Position numbers and translations under genes: made by a program | Shown: piece after piece, positions 46,637 through 57,920 of the stretch | Position numbering within the stretch: position 1 is the first letter of the stretch | Layout: every line of letters begins with the position of its first letter | NCBI GenBank assembly: GCA_029449245.1 | Contig: JANATF010000004.1 | Location: 2,418,001-2,482,000 of the forward strand | Length of the DNA: 64,000 bases | Direction: 5' to 3' | From: Mortierella alpina | Lineage: Eukaryota; Mortierellomycota; Mortierellomycetes; Mortierellales; Mortierellaceae | Notes under the pieces: model-generated | What the model was told of the DNA's origin: nothing | Seen by the model: only the letters and a program-made list of their open reading frames with translations | Database searches by the model: none

Positions 46637-48626
46637 ATGTATTCAAATAACGAGAATCCAGAGACGCAACAACATTGTTCTGATGCAACCGATATGAGCA
46701 ACTATTCCCATGGTCAAGCAAACATTAGCCCATCACAGCAACTATTCCGTGCCGATAGCTTGGTCGCTCATGATCAGTGGAGTCTGAGCATGAAGTCTCA
46801 CGAAAGAGGACTTGTCACTGAAAACAAGAGTTTATGTGACAACAACACTCAATCGCTTGCATTTAGTCAGATGCAATCAATGGTTCAGAACAGTCAGGCT
46901 CTTCTGCATTCGAAGCAAACGTTTGCACAGTATCCTCCACAGCCATACTCGATTAATCCCGCACCGGCCGTCGTGCAGGATTCGGCAAGTACTTCAGCCT
47001 ATTTCGCCAATATGAATACTGTTCAGTTCTCGACTAGCCCCTACAAGTGCGAGCCAGATCGGCGGACGCAGCTCTCACTCCCTCTGCAAAACCATGTGCA
47101 CTTTTCACACTCCAACCCTCAGACACCACACCTACACTACCCCAATCACTACCGTTCACTCTCGGACTCTGCCATCTCGTGCACAGTGCCTCCAATCTAT
47201 ACGACTGGACAGTCGAGCATACTCGGTGAAGTCCTCGCTTCCCCTTCCCATCTGAATAGTTACAATGCCATGGATACGCTCAGATCACTTAGAAATGTTG
47301 CATTAATGCAAATCGATACATTGAACATCACCCAGCACGCACAGCAACACAGTCCATACCCTCAATCCAACCCTGCCTCGTTGCAATCGTTCAATGCTAC
47401 TACGCTGCAACCCCCGCCATTCATCCCGCCATACATCAACAATTGCTCTCTTGAAGATTTCTCCAAGGACTGCCAAATCAACCTTGCTGAGCCAGGCTAT
47501 ACGACTGGAAGACATCGTGAGGCAGTGAAGGAGCAGTCAAACTTCATAGCCGCTGGAACTGCGTCATCATTGATACCCGGCAAGAACGTTCTTGAACCCA
47601 CAGCTCATATACCCAAGACGGGTTCTAAGCATAAGCCCACGCATGCAAAAACTCTGATTGTGCAAAGATGGAGGCCGGATGATGGCAGCCGCAACTGTAG
47701 ACAACATTCAACAGTGCGCAAGGGCAATGGCAGAGCAGCAGCTACAAGGAAATCGAGAAGGGGCACGGTGCTTGAAGTATGATTTCAATCTTAATTGCTA
47801 CACCCATAGCAAACATATTGTGCATGTACAGTTTCTACATGTGTGAAACTCACAAATCCTCCGTGTTATGATGCATGCTGTGCGTAGGCGGCGGCCCATT
47901 CAGTGGACGACAGAAACAAGGGCACCATCCACCGCCGCAAAGACCGAAGCTCTTCCGCAGCCTCCAAACTCGACTCGTTTGATTCTTCAATCTCTTGCTC
48001 TACGGAATCAACTCCTCCTCAGTCCAGCAAGGTCGAGGACAGCAATGATTCGCAGTTTGCCGCGTGCACCTCGATTTTTTGGGCAGTCTCTCCAGATTCG
48101 ATTCCGTGTTCGTCCAAGCTTTATGATGCTAGCCCTACGCTATCATTGCCGCTGAACGACAGTCGGCTTTGTGATGAAGCAGGTCTCTTGACACACCGCC
48201 GTCCGCAGGCAATGCATGCATCACCAGGGTCGGCCTCCTTTCCGCTTCCTTCTGGATCGATGAACCCTTTGTCAAGCATGACGCATGGCAGCTTCCTGTC
48301 CCAAAGTGCATCAGTGGTCACGTATGGACAGCCCTATGGGCAATATGACGGCAGAATGGCATCGAGCCTTACACCTACGGCCGCTTGGCCCTTGATTCGA
48401 ATATCTACACCGCCAATGTATCCTGATCTGAATGCCGCATCTCGCGCGTCGAGTACGATAGTCGGTAGTCCACACTTACGGGGTTGTGGTCACTCCACTC
48501 AACAGCGGCTTATTGACCATCCGGCTGCCCTGACGACTACGGCTATGGGCACACCACATCTTTCGGTTACACATACTACCTGCCCAGGCAGTACAGGGTT
48601 CTCGTACCCAACATCAAGTAAAGCAG
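46637..48626 (+). CDS. Low-complexity Ser/Pro/Gln/His/Asn-rich protein, function unknown (3' end uncertain)
   Basis: Exons 46637-47776 and 47888 to about 48626 join in phase (380 codons, then 246). The reading frame is open to 49060 if no further intron is removed, but the sequence after 48626 (a likely donor GTAAAA) looks non-coding, with a C17 run at 48873-48889. No catalytic or DNA-binding domain is recognised. The composition (many Ser, Pro, Gln, Asn, Tyr and His) resembles the disordered parts of fungal transcription regulators. A basic patch (around KTLIVQRWRPDDG and RKGNGRAAATRKSRRG) precedes the intron. It lies immediately upstream of an HMG-box gene on the same strand. Confidence 0.6.
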
Positions 48627-49245
48627 GTAAAACCAAAACTGCCGTTTTTTCTTGCTTTGTTTGCTATGCGGGAAGGGGATGGGGTTTGAGGAGGTTCTAT
48701 CCAGCTTTGGAATGCCTTGTCCACAGTAGCCACAATAGCGCGCTGCTTTTCTTGTGCCCTATGCGACTTTGGCCGTGCAAGCCTGCTCTTTTCATTAGAC
48801 GTGGGGTCTTTAAAAAAAAACACTTGGTGCTTAATTCTTTTCCGTTTGGCTGGTTCTCCTATCAGCCTCCGTCCCCCCCCCCCCCCCCCTCTCCTTTTGA
48901 TTGTCTCTTTGTCTCTGAATCTGGCGGGATGCGTGAACCACACACACATACTCCTCATGCAGATCTAATCCCCACCATCCCCCTTATTCTTCTTTTTTGT
49001 GTCGTGTGGGAATACCAAACATTTGCTTTCCTTATTGTGCTACCGCGATACGCAAAATGAAGCGGCCAAGTTCGCTAGGCTTTTTTTTTCAAGCCTGGGT
49101 TAAAGCATCCCTTGACGCGTCTTTTCATTTGAGGAAATCGGCTACAATGCCTGGGATGAGGAAGGAGGGTGCCTTTGGACGGGAAAATAAAGCCTTTCAG
49201 GGCTACTGCAATGATTCTGTCCTAGTCAAGTGTCGTTCACTTCTC

Positions 49246-49253
49246 TATATAAA
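49246..49253 (+). promoter_or_regulatory. TATA box of the HMG-box gene
   Basis: TATATAAA, 199 bp before the ATG at 49452, followed by a CT-rich leader. This supports the HMG gene being a separate transcription unit. Confidence 0.6.
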
Positions 49254-49451
49254 GCGGTCGGTTCCTCGTTCCTCGGTACCGGTCCATTATCAATCACAGT
49301 TCTCTCGCTCTCGTATACACCCACACACATTCTCTCTGTCTAAGCTACATATCACCGTTCCTCTTAACACGTCAACTTCAAACTGCGAAACAACCAACAA
49401 AAAAAAAAAAGAAACCCCCTTCATAAAAACCAAAACTCTCTCAGTCTTACG

Positions 49452-49907
49452 ATGGATAACACTCTCAAGAACGCGCCTGACGCACAAGAATTTTCCTCTC
49501 AACAACTCCTAGATGGCGAGACCAGCAGTTCTTCTGATGGCTCAGGATCCAGTACCCCGGTCCCTAAGCAACCATGCAACTCTCTCATGCTTTACCGCAA
49601 GTCAAAGCTCGGATCCCCGTCCTTGCTCCATTTCAGTAACTTGTCGTCGGACCAGATCTCGATCGAGATTGGAAAATTATGGAGCAGCGAATCGGACGAG
49701 GTGAAACTCCAATACGAAAGACAAGCCGATATGGAGCGGTTGGCCTTTGTGCAGGCGTTCCCGAACTACAGTTACAAGCGATCCAAGTCCAAGTCCCCAA
49801 AGAAGGGACAGGATTCCGAGGAGGAGATTTCGAGACCTGTAGCGTTGTCGACTGTAGAGGGACGACGTGGAATACTCCTTGAAGAGGAATCCAGGTCAAA
49901 CGAGTGA
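49452..49907 (+). CDS. HMG-box protein, MATA-HMG-like
   Basis: A single exon of 151 residues. An acidic Ser-rich N-terminus precedes an HMG box at about residues 38-113: a Pro-Cys-Asn start, LMLYRKSKLGS, an insert, DQISIEIGKLWSSES, YERQADMERLAFVQ and FPNYSYKRSKSK. This pattern (MLYR start, IS..IG.LW, FP.Y.Y end) is that of fungal MATA-type HMG boxes, which include mating-type and sex-locus regulators. The family is also used in non-mating roles, so function is not settled. The C-terminus is acidic. Only one intron-free frame supports the call. Confidence 0.82.
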   Translation: MDNTLKNAPDAQEFSSQQLLDGETSSSSDGSGSSTPVPKQPCNSLMLYRKSKLGSPSLLHFSNLSSDQISIEIGKLWSSESDEVKLQYERQADMERLAFVQAFPNYSYKRSKSKSPKKGQDSEEEISRPVALSTVEGRRGILLEEESRSNE

Positions 49908-50208
49908 GGGAGACCACTCATTACATTGGTTAGCACCTTGGTGCATGATCCAGTGGAGGACTGACGAGCATATACAGTGCCAGCATGCTTTAGTTCCATT
50001 TCACTGTTCCCTTCTTTCTTTTCCAATTCATGTTTAACTCTCAGTACTCAAATCATTATCCCGCCAGCCGAATAAAGATTCCATTGTTATCAATATATTT
50101 CACGTCTGCTTCATATGGGGCTTGTTCCCCGAACGAGCATGTAAAATCAGAGTTGACAACACATTTTTCTTTCGCCAAGGACAGGAGCATGAAGAAAAAA
50201 CCGAAGTT
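49908..50208. other. Convergent 3' flanks
   Basis: 301 bp between the HMG gene and the PCI-domain gene. AT-rich; AATAAAG near 50070 could be a polyadenylation signal. No gene was seen. Confidence 0.5.
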
Positions 50209-52216
50209 CTACTTGAAGCTGTCGAGACTTGGAAACGGATCCTTTGCACTGAGCACAAGTACCTTCTTTTCATGAGAGAGATATCCTCGGATATATCCCT
50301 AGTTGGTAAAAGCAAGTTACAAAGATGTATCCGTATTAGAGCACTTTGTTGGCAAAGATACGAAAACTGGGGTAAGGTCGCCAATTGCGCCAGCACAGCG
50401 TATATTACCTTGTAGATCATGTTGGCGAGCATGCACTCCACCTCATCATCATCTATCACGACACCCACAAATGCCAGAGCTCGTTGAAATGTCGACACAT
50501 CCTGCTTGTTCGACCGATCCGTGAGCAGATATCTAAATGTTCAAAACACCATAACGTAGTCAGCCATAATAATAATAAAATGTGCTGTAAGCAGACGTAG
50601 TCAATGGCCCCTCTGACTTACACTCGCTTGAATAGCATCCTGACAGCAACGACTCGAGCTCGTTCCACAGTCAAGTATGTTCCTAGACCAATTAACCGAC
50701 TGCCGCCCTGGTTCAAAGTCTCGTCAAACAGTTGAAGGTTTCCTGTCTTGACAGCCACTGCAAGCGACTTGTAGAGACCTGAGAGTTCAGGGAATTCTTC
50801 CAGCAGCTCATCGGAAGGAAGCGATCCATGTAAAAGTCTTGTTGGAATCAAGTAGTGTAGAATGAGTCGTCTGTTGTTATGGAATTTTCGTGGAGTGTGA
50901 TCAATTGCAAACTGTAAATCCGATTCTGCCTATGCTTGCGTGAATTAAAAGGCGAGGCAATTAGACTGGTCAGGATATATTGCTAGGCAAGTAAGACTCT
51001 CAAGATGCCCTGCGGATACTGCTCGTACCTTTTTGAAGTCCTCGTTGAAGAAGGACAGAACGCCAGTGTAATATCGTATCGTGACTTGGTGAGCCATTGG
51101 GAACTCCTCCAACTCAGGGAGAACAGCGGCGTTGACGGCACGGAGAATGTTTTTGCACAAGTTGTGTGACTTTAGCTATAGCCGTTTAAATATTGTATTA
51201 TCCATGAATAACATGTTCAACTTGTGCACTTTCTTGCAATTATGCGTGCATGAAGGGCTGCCAGCTTACCTTGAAATATGTTCTGAAAAGTAGGCCGATA
51301 ATGTTGTATGTTCCCCATCGTCTTGAAAACTCCAGAGTCGATCTAGATGCAAAAAAAAAAGAAGTTCAGCTTGAATACATTGTTTCTAATCAGTGTTGGG
51401 CATTTTCAAAGCTATCCGCGTGCTAAACCTACCTGTCCGTGATGCACAGCGTGAAAGCTTTGTTGATTGCTCGAGCGCAGTCTTCCAGTTTTGACGGCCT
51501 TTCGCCTCTCTCGACCAGCTGCTTGTCAGCCTAATGGTGTCGCCATCCGCGTCAGAAAGAAGAGTGGCGAATCGTCAGTACATCCTCCTGTAACATTGTA
51601 CCTGCCCCCACGGCATCATCCAATCCATCATTCATACCAGAACAGCCAGCGCCCTCAGATCGCCCATGATCACATATAACACCTCCAGGGACCAGTTCGT
51701 GAGAGTTTGAAATTCGCGTAAAAATGTGCTATCGGTGCAAAAGGAGAGGATGCAGAAAGCCGTTAGTAACCTTGAAGCGTGGCTGGCCCATGAAAAGGAA
51801 GATGCGTGAGGAAGGTGCGTGGGTGGGTGGGTGGGGTGGCACGTACGACACTGCGTTCGAATGTTCTGCGTATGCGAGGATATAGTCCTGATTTTGAACC
51901 GCCCTACACGCCATAACATGGTTATGGAGCAAGTCGCCCCAGTTAGCCGGGGCTCGCTCCCGGCAAAGCTTAGCGATCTCCCATTCCTAACGCGTCCAAA
52001 AGGGGAGGATCTTGTTAATGCATGGTAGAATGCGTTTCCATGACAGATGTTGAAGAGCATGTGCAAGCAGAGACGAGCTATCTTTACTTCCTCTGGGGTG
52101 TCCTTGAGCAGCTTTTCAGTGTGCTTGCTAAATATTTGAACAAAGGAGGCCACTTTGGTCCCATTCTCCTGTAGAATGCCATGGTTGACTTGACCTAGGT
52201 ACATGATAAGTTTCAT
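50209..52216 (-). CDS. PCI-domain protein of the Csn12/Thp1/PCID2 family
   Basis: Nine exons (52216-52088, 51986-51847, 51728-51638, 51530-51433, 51342-51270, 51175-51029, 50929-50622, 50532-50409, 50298-50209) give 399 residues in perfect phase, the same length as human PCID2. Recognisable blocks are NWSLEVLYVIMGDLRALA, ADKQLVERGERPSKLEDCAR, SRRWGTYNIIGLLFRTYFK, HQVTIRYYTGVLSFFNEDFK, LILHYLIPTRLLHGSLPS, then the PCI winged helix (FQRALAFVGVVIDDDEVECM, ANMIYKGYIRGYLSH) and the end KDPFPSLDSF. Family members sit in TREX-2 or the Thp3-Csn12 complex and link transcription to mRNA export. I cannot separate Csn12 from Thp1/PCID2 by eye. The N-terminal exon is the least certain. Confidence 0.88.
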
Positions 52217-52571
52217 ATCGGCGCTTCGGCACGGAACAATGTTGAATGTATGTCAGGAGAATCTGGATGGCAAGCGACAGCCGGAAGGAGTTGTGTGTCA
52301 GGAACGAAACGAGACGAGACGAGACAAAGGCACTTCTGAATGGCAGAGCAGATTGGTGAAGGCATTGCCCCAAACACACGTGACCTGAAACTTTTTCTTT
52401 CACTTTGTGCGCGCTTGGCAACTCTTCCTTTTCCTCTCTGTCTTTCGCACCTGCACACCGTCTCTCGCTCCACCCACACTACCACACCCAGATCCCGTAC
52501 CCTCTAAGTATACATCCTCCCTCAGCCTGAACTGCCATCTCGTACCCCTGCCATACCTCTGAAGGGCAGCC
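52217..52571. promoter_or_regulatory. Divergent promoter between the PCI gene and the coiled-coil gene
   Basis: 355 bp. It contains a short ACGAG tandem tract at about 52306-52326 and a CT-rich leader before 52572. No TATA box was seen. Confidence 0.4.
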
Positions 52572-54158
52572 ATGGTTCACCCTGGAATCATAGTCGCCGG
52601 CGTCTTTGGCGTCGTGTTAACAGGAGTGGTCATCTACGAGATCTTCAAGGAGGAGTTTAACGACTTTCTTGAATCCTTTGAGAAGCCTAGCCCCGTCGGA
52701 TATGGCTATGAGCGACCGCAAGACCAAAGAGACCAAGACCAGCGCCGTCAACACGGGTTTGCACAGGATGAGCACGACCACAGGCAAGGACAGTCCTCGT
52801 CCATGTACCAGGCCGATTACGAACTACGACAGCGACGAATACTGCGACCTGATGACGAGAAGGAGGACGAAGACGACGTAAGTAGGATGATACTTGTTTT
52901 TCACCTGGGTCGGGACAGCGGGCAAGGACAAACAACAATCTGGGAGTTGTTGCCCTTGGGGTTTACCCTTCCTCGTTTTTTCTTCTTTGCTTGACCCTTT
53001 TTTATTTTGTCATGCATATACTTGCTTGTCTTGGCTCATTCGCCCATTTCATGCGTTGGCTCAGTCGCCATTGCATAATGAGAGTAGAAAAGGAGTGTTT
53101 GTTTCAGTGCACCAAGGCCAGTCTGCTTCCCTTGCTTCCTTTTCTCTCGACTCTTGCTTGGACAATGGACTTTCAGCCGGCTGCACTGGATACATTCATG
53201 CTTAAAGTTTGGACAGCGCTTGGCTTCCTGTGGACCACGACTGTATTTTTAACTTGTCACAGCTCCCTGTTTTGGGCTTGGTTCTTGCCTATGTTGGATT
53301 GATTGGGCATTGGTATGAGGGGGTATGGCGTCGTATCGTGTCTGTGCTACCTGTGAGCTACGCAACTCGTTCGTCAAACAGCGCGCACGACCCTGCAGGC
53401 ATCAATGTTTGTGTTTCCCCCTCCCACCTCGATAGTTCGTACCCTGTCCCACCTCTCGCTGCTCTGAACAACACAGTGGTAATAATTGGTTGTTATTGTA
53501 CCATCCTTGGGTTCTTTTTTAGCATGATGTTCTAATGGAAAGATTGCGCAAGATTAACGAAACCGAGGCAGCCATTGCTGCCAACGAGGCACGCCTGGCA
53601 GATATGGAGCGAGCCATGAAGGAGCGCGAGGAGGCGTTGGAGCGATCCACTCGCGAACGCGTAGGCCGCTTGGAACAGGAACTGCGTGAATCGAACGAAC
53701 GCAATGCAAGGCGCGAGCAGGAACTGAATACCATGCATCAGCTTCAGCAACATCAGATTTGGCCAGATATGCGTGACCAGAACCCATTTGCCAGCGTTGA
53801 GACTTTGCACCAACCCTTGAATAGGATTGTCGATACCGCGACTGCACCTGAGATGGTGGCAGCTACCTCCAATGCACAGCACGAGGTTGACCCGCGTGCT
53901 GCAATTGCGCTCTTGCTCCGTGACTTGGGTGACAACAATCTCGACAACGGCAACCCTTTCGAGGGTCCCTCCTCCCTTCACGAGAACACTTCTTCGTCTC
54001 GTCGATCGTCTGTCAATGGGGATGAGACAGATGGCTTTACGGATGCTGAAGATCGCTCGCTGACCGTTGGCCGCGATGAAGAGGATCAGGACTGGACCGA
54101 GGCTGAGATTGGAAGTATTGGATCTCACGAGTCTGAGGAGTCTTGGGGTTCACCCTGA
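52572..54158 (+). CDS. Single-pass membrane protein with coiled coil, function unknown
   Basis: Exons 52572-52877 and 53523-54158 give 313 residues. A hydrophobic segment at the extreme N-terminus (IIVAGVFGVVLTGVVIYEIF, about residues 6-25) is followed by an acidic, Gln/Asp/Arg-rich stretch. The second exon opens with a long heptad-like coiled coil (MERLRKINETEAAIAANEAR and then EREEALERSTRERVGRLEQE) and ends in an acidic tail (DWTEAEIGSIGSHESEESWG). The topology suggests an organelle-anchored cytosolic tether or adaptor. I do not recognise the family. The 645-nt intron is unusually long for this window. Splice phase 0 at both ends is clear. Confidence 0.78.
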
Positions 54159-54622
54159 AGAGCATAGCTGAGGAGCACAAGGGTCTTGATCATATCTTTT
54201 CTTTCTTCGCTCATGATGGTGTTCAATGGGATTGGTCGAAAAATGATCATTGTAGGTATGAAGATGATACACGCTCATAAAATTCACTTTCCCAGAAATA
54301 AAAAGCGAGACCTGCCAATGTATATATACATCAAACGGAGACATCATACACGCTTCCATAACCTGGCCATCGGCCGCTTCATTAAACATATGCTTTGCAT
54401 GACGAAAACGGACGAGCGCTACGCAATACAAAAATGTAGAAGGGAGAGGGAAAAAAAAAAGGCTAGTTTACACAAGGGAGAAGGAAATCAATGCTGTACT
54501 CCTGAAAACAACACAACGAGGATACGTCCATAGGGAGCGGTAATGAAAAAAAGGGAAAAAAAAGAGAAGCGAAGGGTTGGATAGAATAGAGGCTGCGTAG
54601 CAATTAAAGCAAAGAAGCCAGC
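54159..54622. other. Convergent 3' flanks
   Basis: About 460 bp between the coiled-coil gene and SUI1, A-rich, with no gene seen. Confidence 0.5.
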
Positions 54623-55585
54623 TTAGAAACCGTGAATCTTGATCTGCTTCTTGTCGATGCCACCTTCCTCAACGAGAAGAGTCGAGACTTTGGTACGCTG
54701 ATCGCCTTGAAGCTGAATAACGGATCCCAGCTCCTCATCCTCCACAAGGGTTCCGTTGCAAGCAAAGTCCTTCTTAAAAATCTTGAGCATGCGCTTCTGG
54801 TCAAAGTTCTTGGGAAGTCCCTGGATAGTGGTCAGGGTCTTGCGTCCGTTACGCTGCTGGATACGAATATCTATAGGGGGACGAGGAGTAGGAAGGATGG
54901 GCCATTTTTCATGCATAAAAAAAAAGACATGTGAGTCACTGGAAAAATAACACAAGAAAAAGAGAGATGCCCAAGAACTGCGGGATATCTGGAAACAACC
55001 CGAGCAAGAGAAAAGGGGGGGATGGGTGGGCGGTCAAGTCGTTTTCCATGAAGAGTGCAAAAAGAATCAGTGTAACTATGACATGGGCGTATATAAGAAT
55101 ATATACTACCGACAGAGCAGGAAGCAGGCCAAAACGGCCTGCTGAAGCCCTGCTACGGGTGATAAAAAGCTATCATCACTTTTTTTCTGCAAATTCTCTT
55201 CTGACGAATCCCACTTCCCACCCCCAGCCGCCTCGACAGCGTTGCATCAGAACTGAACCGATGAAGCGAGACGAAGGAGTAACAAAAAAGGGGGGGCGCC
55301 ACAAGATGATGTCTTCGGTTGGTGATCAAACAGTACGCCTGAAGATAACAAGGTCAACATACGGATGTAGTTCTGCTGTTCACCAGTGTCGCCTGATTCG
55401 CCAAGATCGGCAAAAGGATCTAATACGTTGATTGAAAAGAAGAAAGAGACATGGATGAGACATCTAGCTGTGTGTGCCTTTGACGACTACCGCAGTCAAT
55501 CCATGTGCGAGCTGAGCACCATCCTGAGAGGGACAGCATTGGGAAGATACACACCGTAGGACTGAAGGTTTTGGATGCCGGACAT
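54623..55585 (-). CDS. SUI1: Translation initiation factor eIF1 (SUI1)
   Basis: Exons 55585-55555, 55419-55363 and 54870-54623 give 111 residues, the normal eIF1 length. The sequence starts MSGIQNLQSY, then DPFADLGESGDTGEQQNYIH and the SUI1 domain: IRIQQRNGRKTLTTIQGLP, KRMLKIFKKDFACNGTLVED, VIQLQGDQRT, ending KKQIKIHGF. It binds the 40S subunit and enforces start-codon selection. The third-exon GRKTLTT loop and the KKDFACNG motif are intact. The two introns (135 and 492 nt) occupy much of the short gene. Confidence 0.97.
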
Positions 55586-56714
55586 GCGGGTGTGTGTAGG
55601 ATGATTCCAAGGAAAGCGAGCTGATAACAGAAGGATGGGTGGTAGGGAAGGGCGCTGTGAAGATGAACCAGAGCAGTGAGATGTGATGAGGGTCAAAGAG
55701 AACGATGCCGAACCTGTGTTTTTTTACTTTATTTGTTTGGACCTTGTCTGGCCCTTAAGCGCTATTTACGTATGTATTGTACGTGCCACGTACCAAACAC
55801 TTTGCGCGCTGCTTTATTTCCTTGCATTCAGCCAGGGTATGTTTAGCCAGAATATGCTCAGACGCGTTCCTTTCGAGCATCTTTGGACTTTCATCCTTCA
55901 TCCAGTGCACCAGTCATGACTATAGCCTGTTAAGGAACATGTCCCTGCTCTTGGCAAGCTTTCTGGCACGCCTTTTGTTGAGTCTCGCACACAGGTGGTG
56001 TATTTATGCATTTATGAAAATCCATTTCGCATGACTTGGTGCAGTTTACGGTTGCCAGCGCTGGAGGATGAAGTAAGGGAGGTCAGGCATTTGCTAGTCT
56101 AGGTATTGGCCAGCATTAGTATGCTATTGCTGCGACTGTCTTATGGGTGCAGGGTATCATCAGCCGTCTCTAACCTGATTTTAAAAAAAGTGCTGTGAGG
56201 AGTGCTATCCAGAAGATATATGTCGCGAAATCATGATGTCTACATGCCATATCAGTTTCTTGAAAAAATTCAGGCGAGCCTGAGCAGTGATGGTCAAGGA
56301 ATTCAGTGATTAGAAGAAGAGTGATAGAGGGACGATGAAAGGAACTGGAGACCTGCGGCTTGCCCCATGTAGGACTTTTGGGGACGGGATGATATGAATT
56401 GCCGGTCGAGTAATACCATACAATTAGCCCATTCCAAACACCACCTGCTTGCGCAAGTTGCTCACTTATCCGGCTTTCACGTCTGGATAAAAAAGTGTTT
56501 GTGCAAATGCAATATGACGCCAGCGGCAAGGCTTTCTCAGTCATTCGCATGTAGTCCTTTTTGTCAGGACAAATACTGAGGAACATTGGGCCACGTCGAA
56601 ATGTCTTGTATCATACATCATGGATGTTTTTAAGTAAGATAGCGCTGTCGCGCGAGATGTAGGCTATTCAGGTATAAAGGAGTTGCCTCGGAATGGCTGC
56701 AGAACGAGTGCGCA
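55586..56714. other. Intergenic region between SUI1 and DCTN5, no gene recognised
   Basis: About 1.1 kb. Frames on both strands (for example minus 56586-56170) have no recognisable domain. It should contain the SUI1 promoter and the DCTN5 3' flank. Confidence 0.5.
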
Positions 56715-57716
56715 TCACTCGGTGCTTGGAATGAACTTTGCATACCGATCCTTGGTTCTTGCCTCGCAAATCTCTTGAATGCTTTCAGGAAGTTCGTCCA
56801 CCAGCTTTCCTGGTGATCCTTTGTATACAGAGAAAGAAGGCACGACCGAGTTTGGAGGAATCACCGTATTGTCTTCAATCCTGCTACAGTCCTTGATAAT
56901 TGCAAATCGCCCCTGTTGATACATATAAGCACGAAGCAATGTCAGTGAGTTCAGGTGGTTCTGAGCCTTCACACCTGTATCATAATATCATCATGTAGTG
57001 AACTTACAATAACACAGTTCTTTCCGATCGTGACAAAGGATCCGATCGTCGCCGCCTGAACTATGGTGCCTTCGCCGATGGTTACGTGGTCGCCAATCTT
57101 GATGGGGTAGTAGCTGAAAGTTCTGTATTACCATGCCCAAACAATATAAAAGTCGCGAGTGAGCGTCTTGTGCAGTCTTTAAGCGACTTCCATGCCGAAT
57201 GAGCTGGCTTGATAACGTGGTGCTTACCCTTTGTATGTCTTGCATGGGGGGCGGATGACACATCCTTGTGACAACAGGCAGTATCGACCCACAGAGACGA
57301 CAACCGCATGTCCTTGCCCTGTCCTGCGAAGGTCACCGCGGACTACGCTTCCTGTTTGCAATATTGTCTATGGCCAATCAAAAAAGGTCGAATGAGAGGT
57401 CAGAGACGGTAGCAGTTGTAGTAAGAGGAGGCGGTTCACGTTGTTTGCAATGAGGCAAAGACCGTCGGGATGCTCACCTTACCGCCGAGGATAATGTTTT
57501 GACTTCCACAGATGACAGACTTGCGGGAGACTTTGTTTCCCGTGTCCTAAAGTTGATGAATGTAGTGCCATGGACTTGGTGTTGTCAGCGAACGCGGTTC
57601 TCGCAGACTTCGACATGGTTGCTGTTTCGTTTCTGATGGTATCCTGCCAGTTCCTGACTGCACCGTACCGTCTCAATGTATTCCGACTTGCTGTATTTGA
57701 CGATGGGCAGGTCCAT
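56715..57716 (-). CDS. DCTN5: Dynactin subunit 5 (p25)
   Basis: Exons 57716-57669, 57546-57478, 57367-57228, 57113-57008 and 56912-56715 give 186 residues. It starts [16 protein letters not shown], then [20 protein letters not shown], and continues as a left-handed beta-helix of hexapeptide repeats ([65 protein letters not shown]). It ends with the conserved [16 protein letters not shown]. p25 caps the pointed end of dynactin and is needed for early-endosome transport along microtubules, a strongly filamentous-growth-linked function. It is divergent from the glycerate kinase gene, with 204 bp between the starts. Confidence 0.95.
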
Positions 57717-57920
57717 GTTTTTCTGTGTAGACGATCTTAAGGCGAGTAAGTGGTTAGATGACAAGCAGGAGCGCGAATGTGAGTGTGGCTCTGTGAGAGT
57801 GTGCGGTGCACAGGGGAGTCGAACCCAACCCAGGCACATTGAGTCGTGACCAAAAGCCACCCAGCCAATACTTGCCGCGGCTCGACTACAGTTCATGTCT
57901 CGTGCCCAAAGACAAGGACA

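Noticed and set aside
48627-49060. Continuation of the orphan gene to 49060 as coding sequence
   Set aside because: It contains a C17 run, a shift in composition and CT-rich tracts, and it follows a plausible donor. It is treated as intron or 3' flank.
1-49907. A Mucoromycota-type sex locus (HMG gene beside an RNA helicase and a phosphate transporter)
   Set aside because: The helicase here is the spliceosomal PRP16 and lies about 46 kb from the HMG gene. No triose-phosphate transporter is present.
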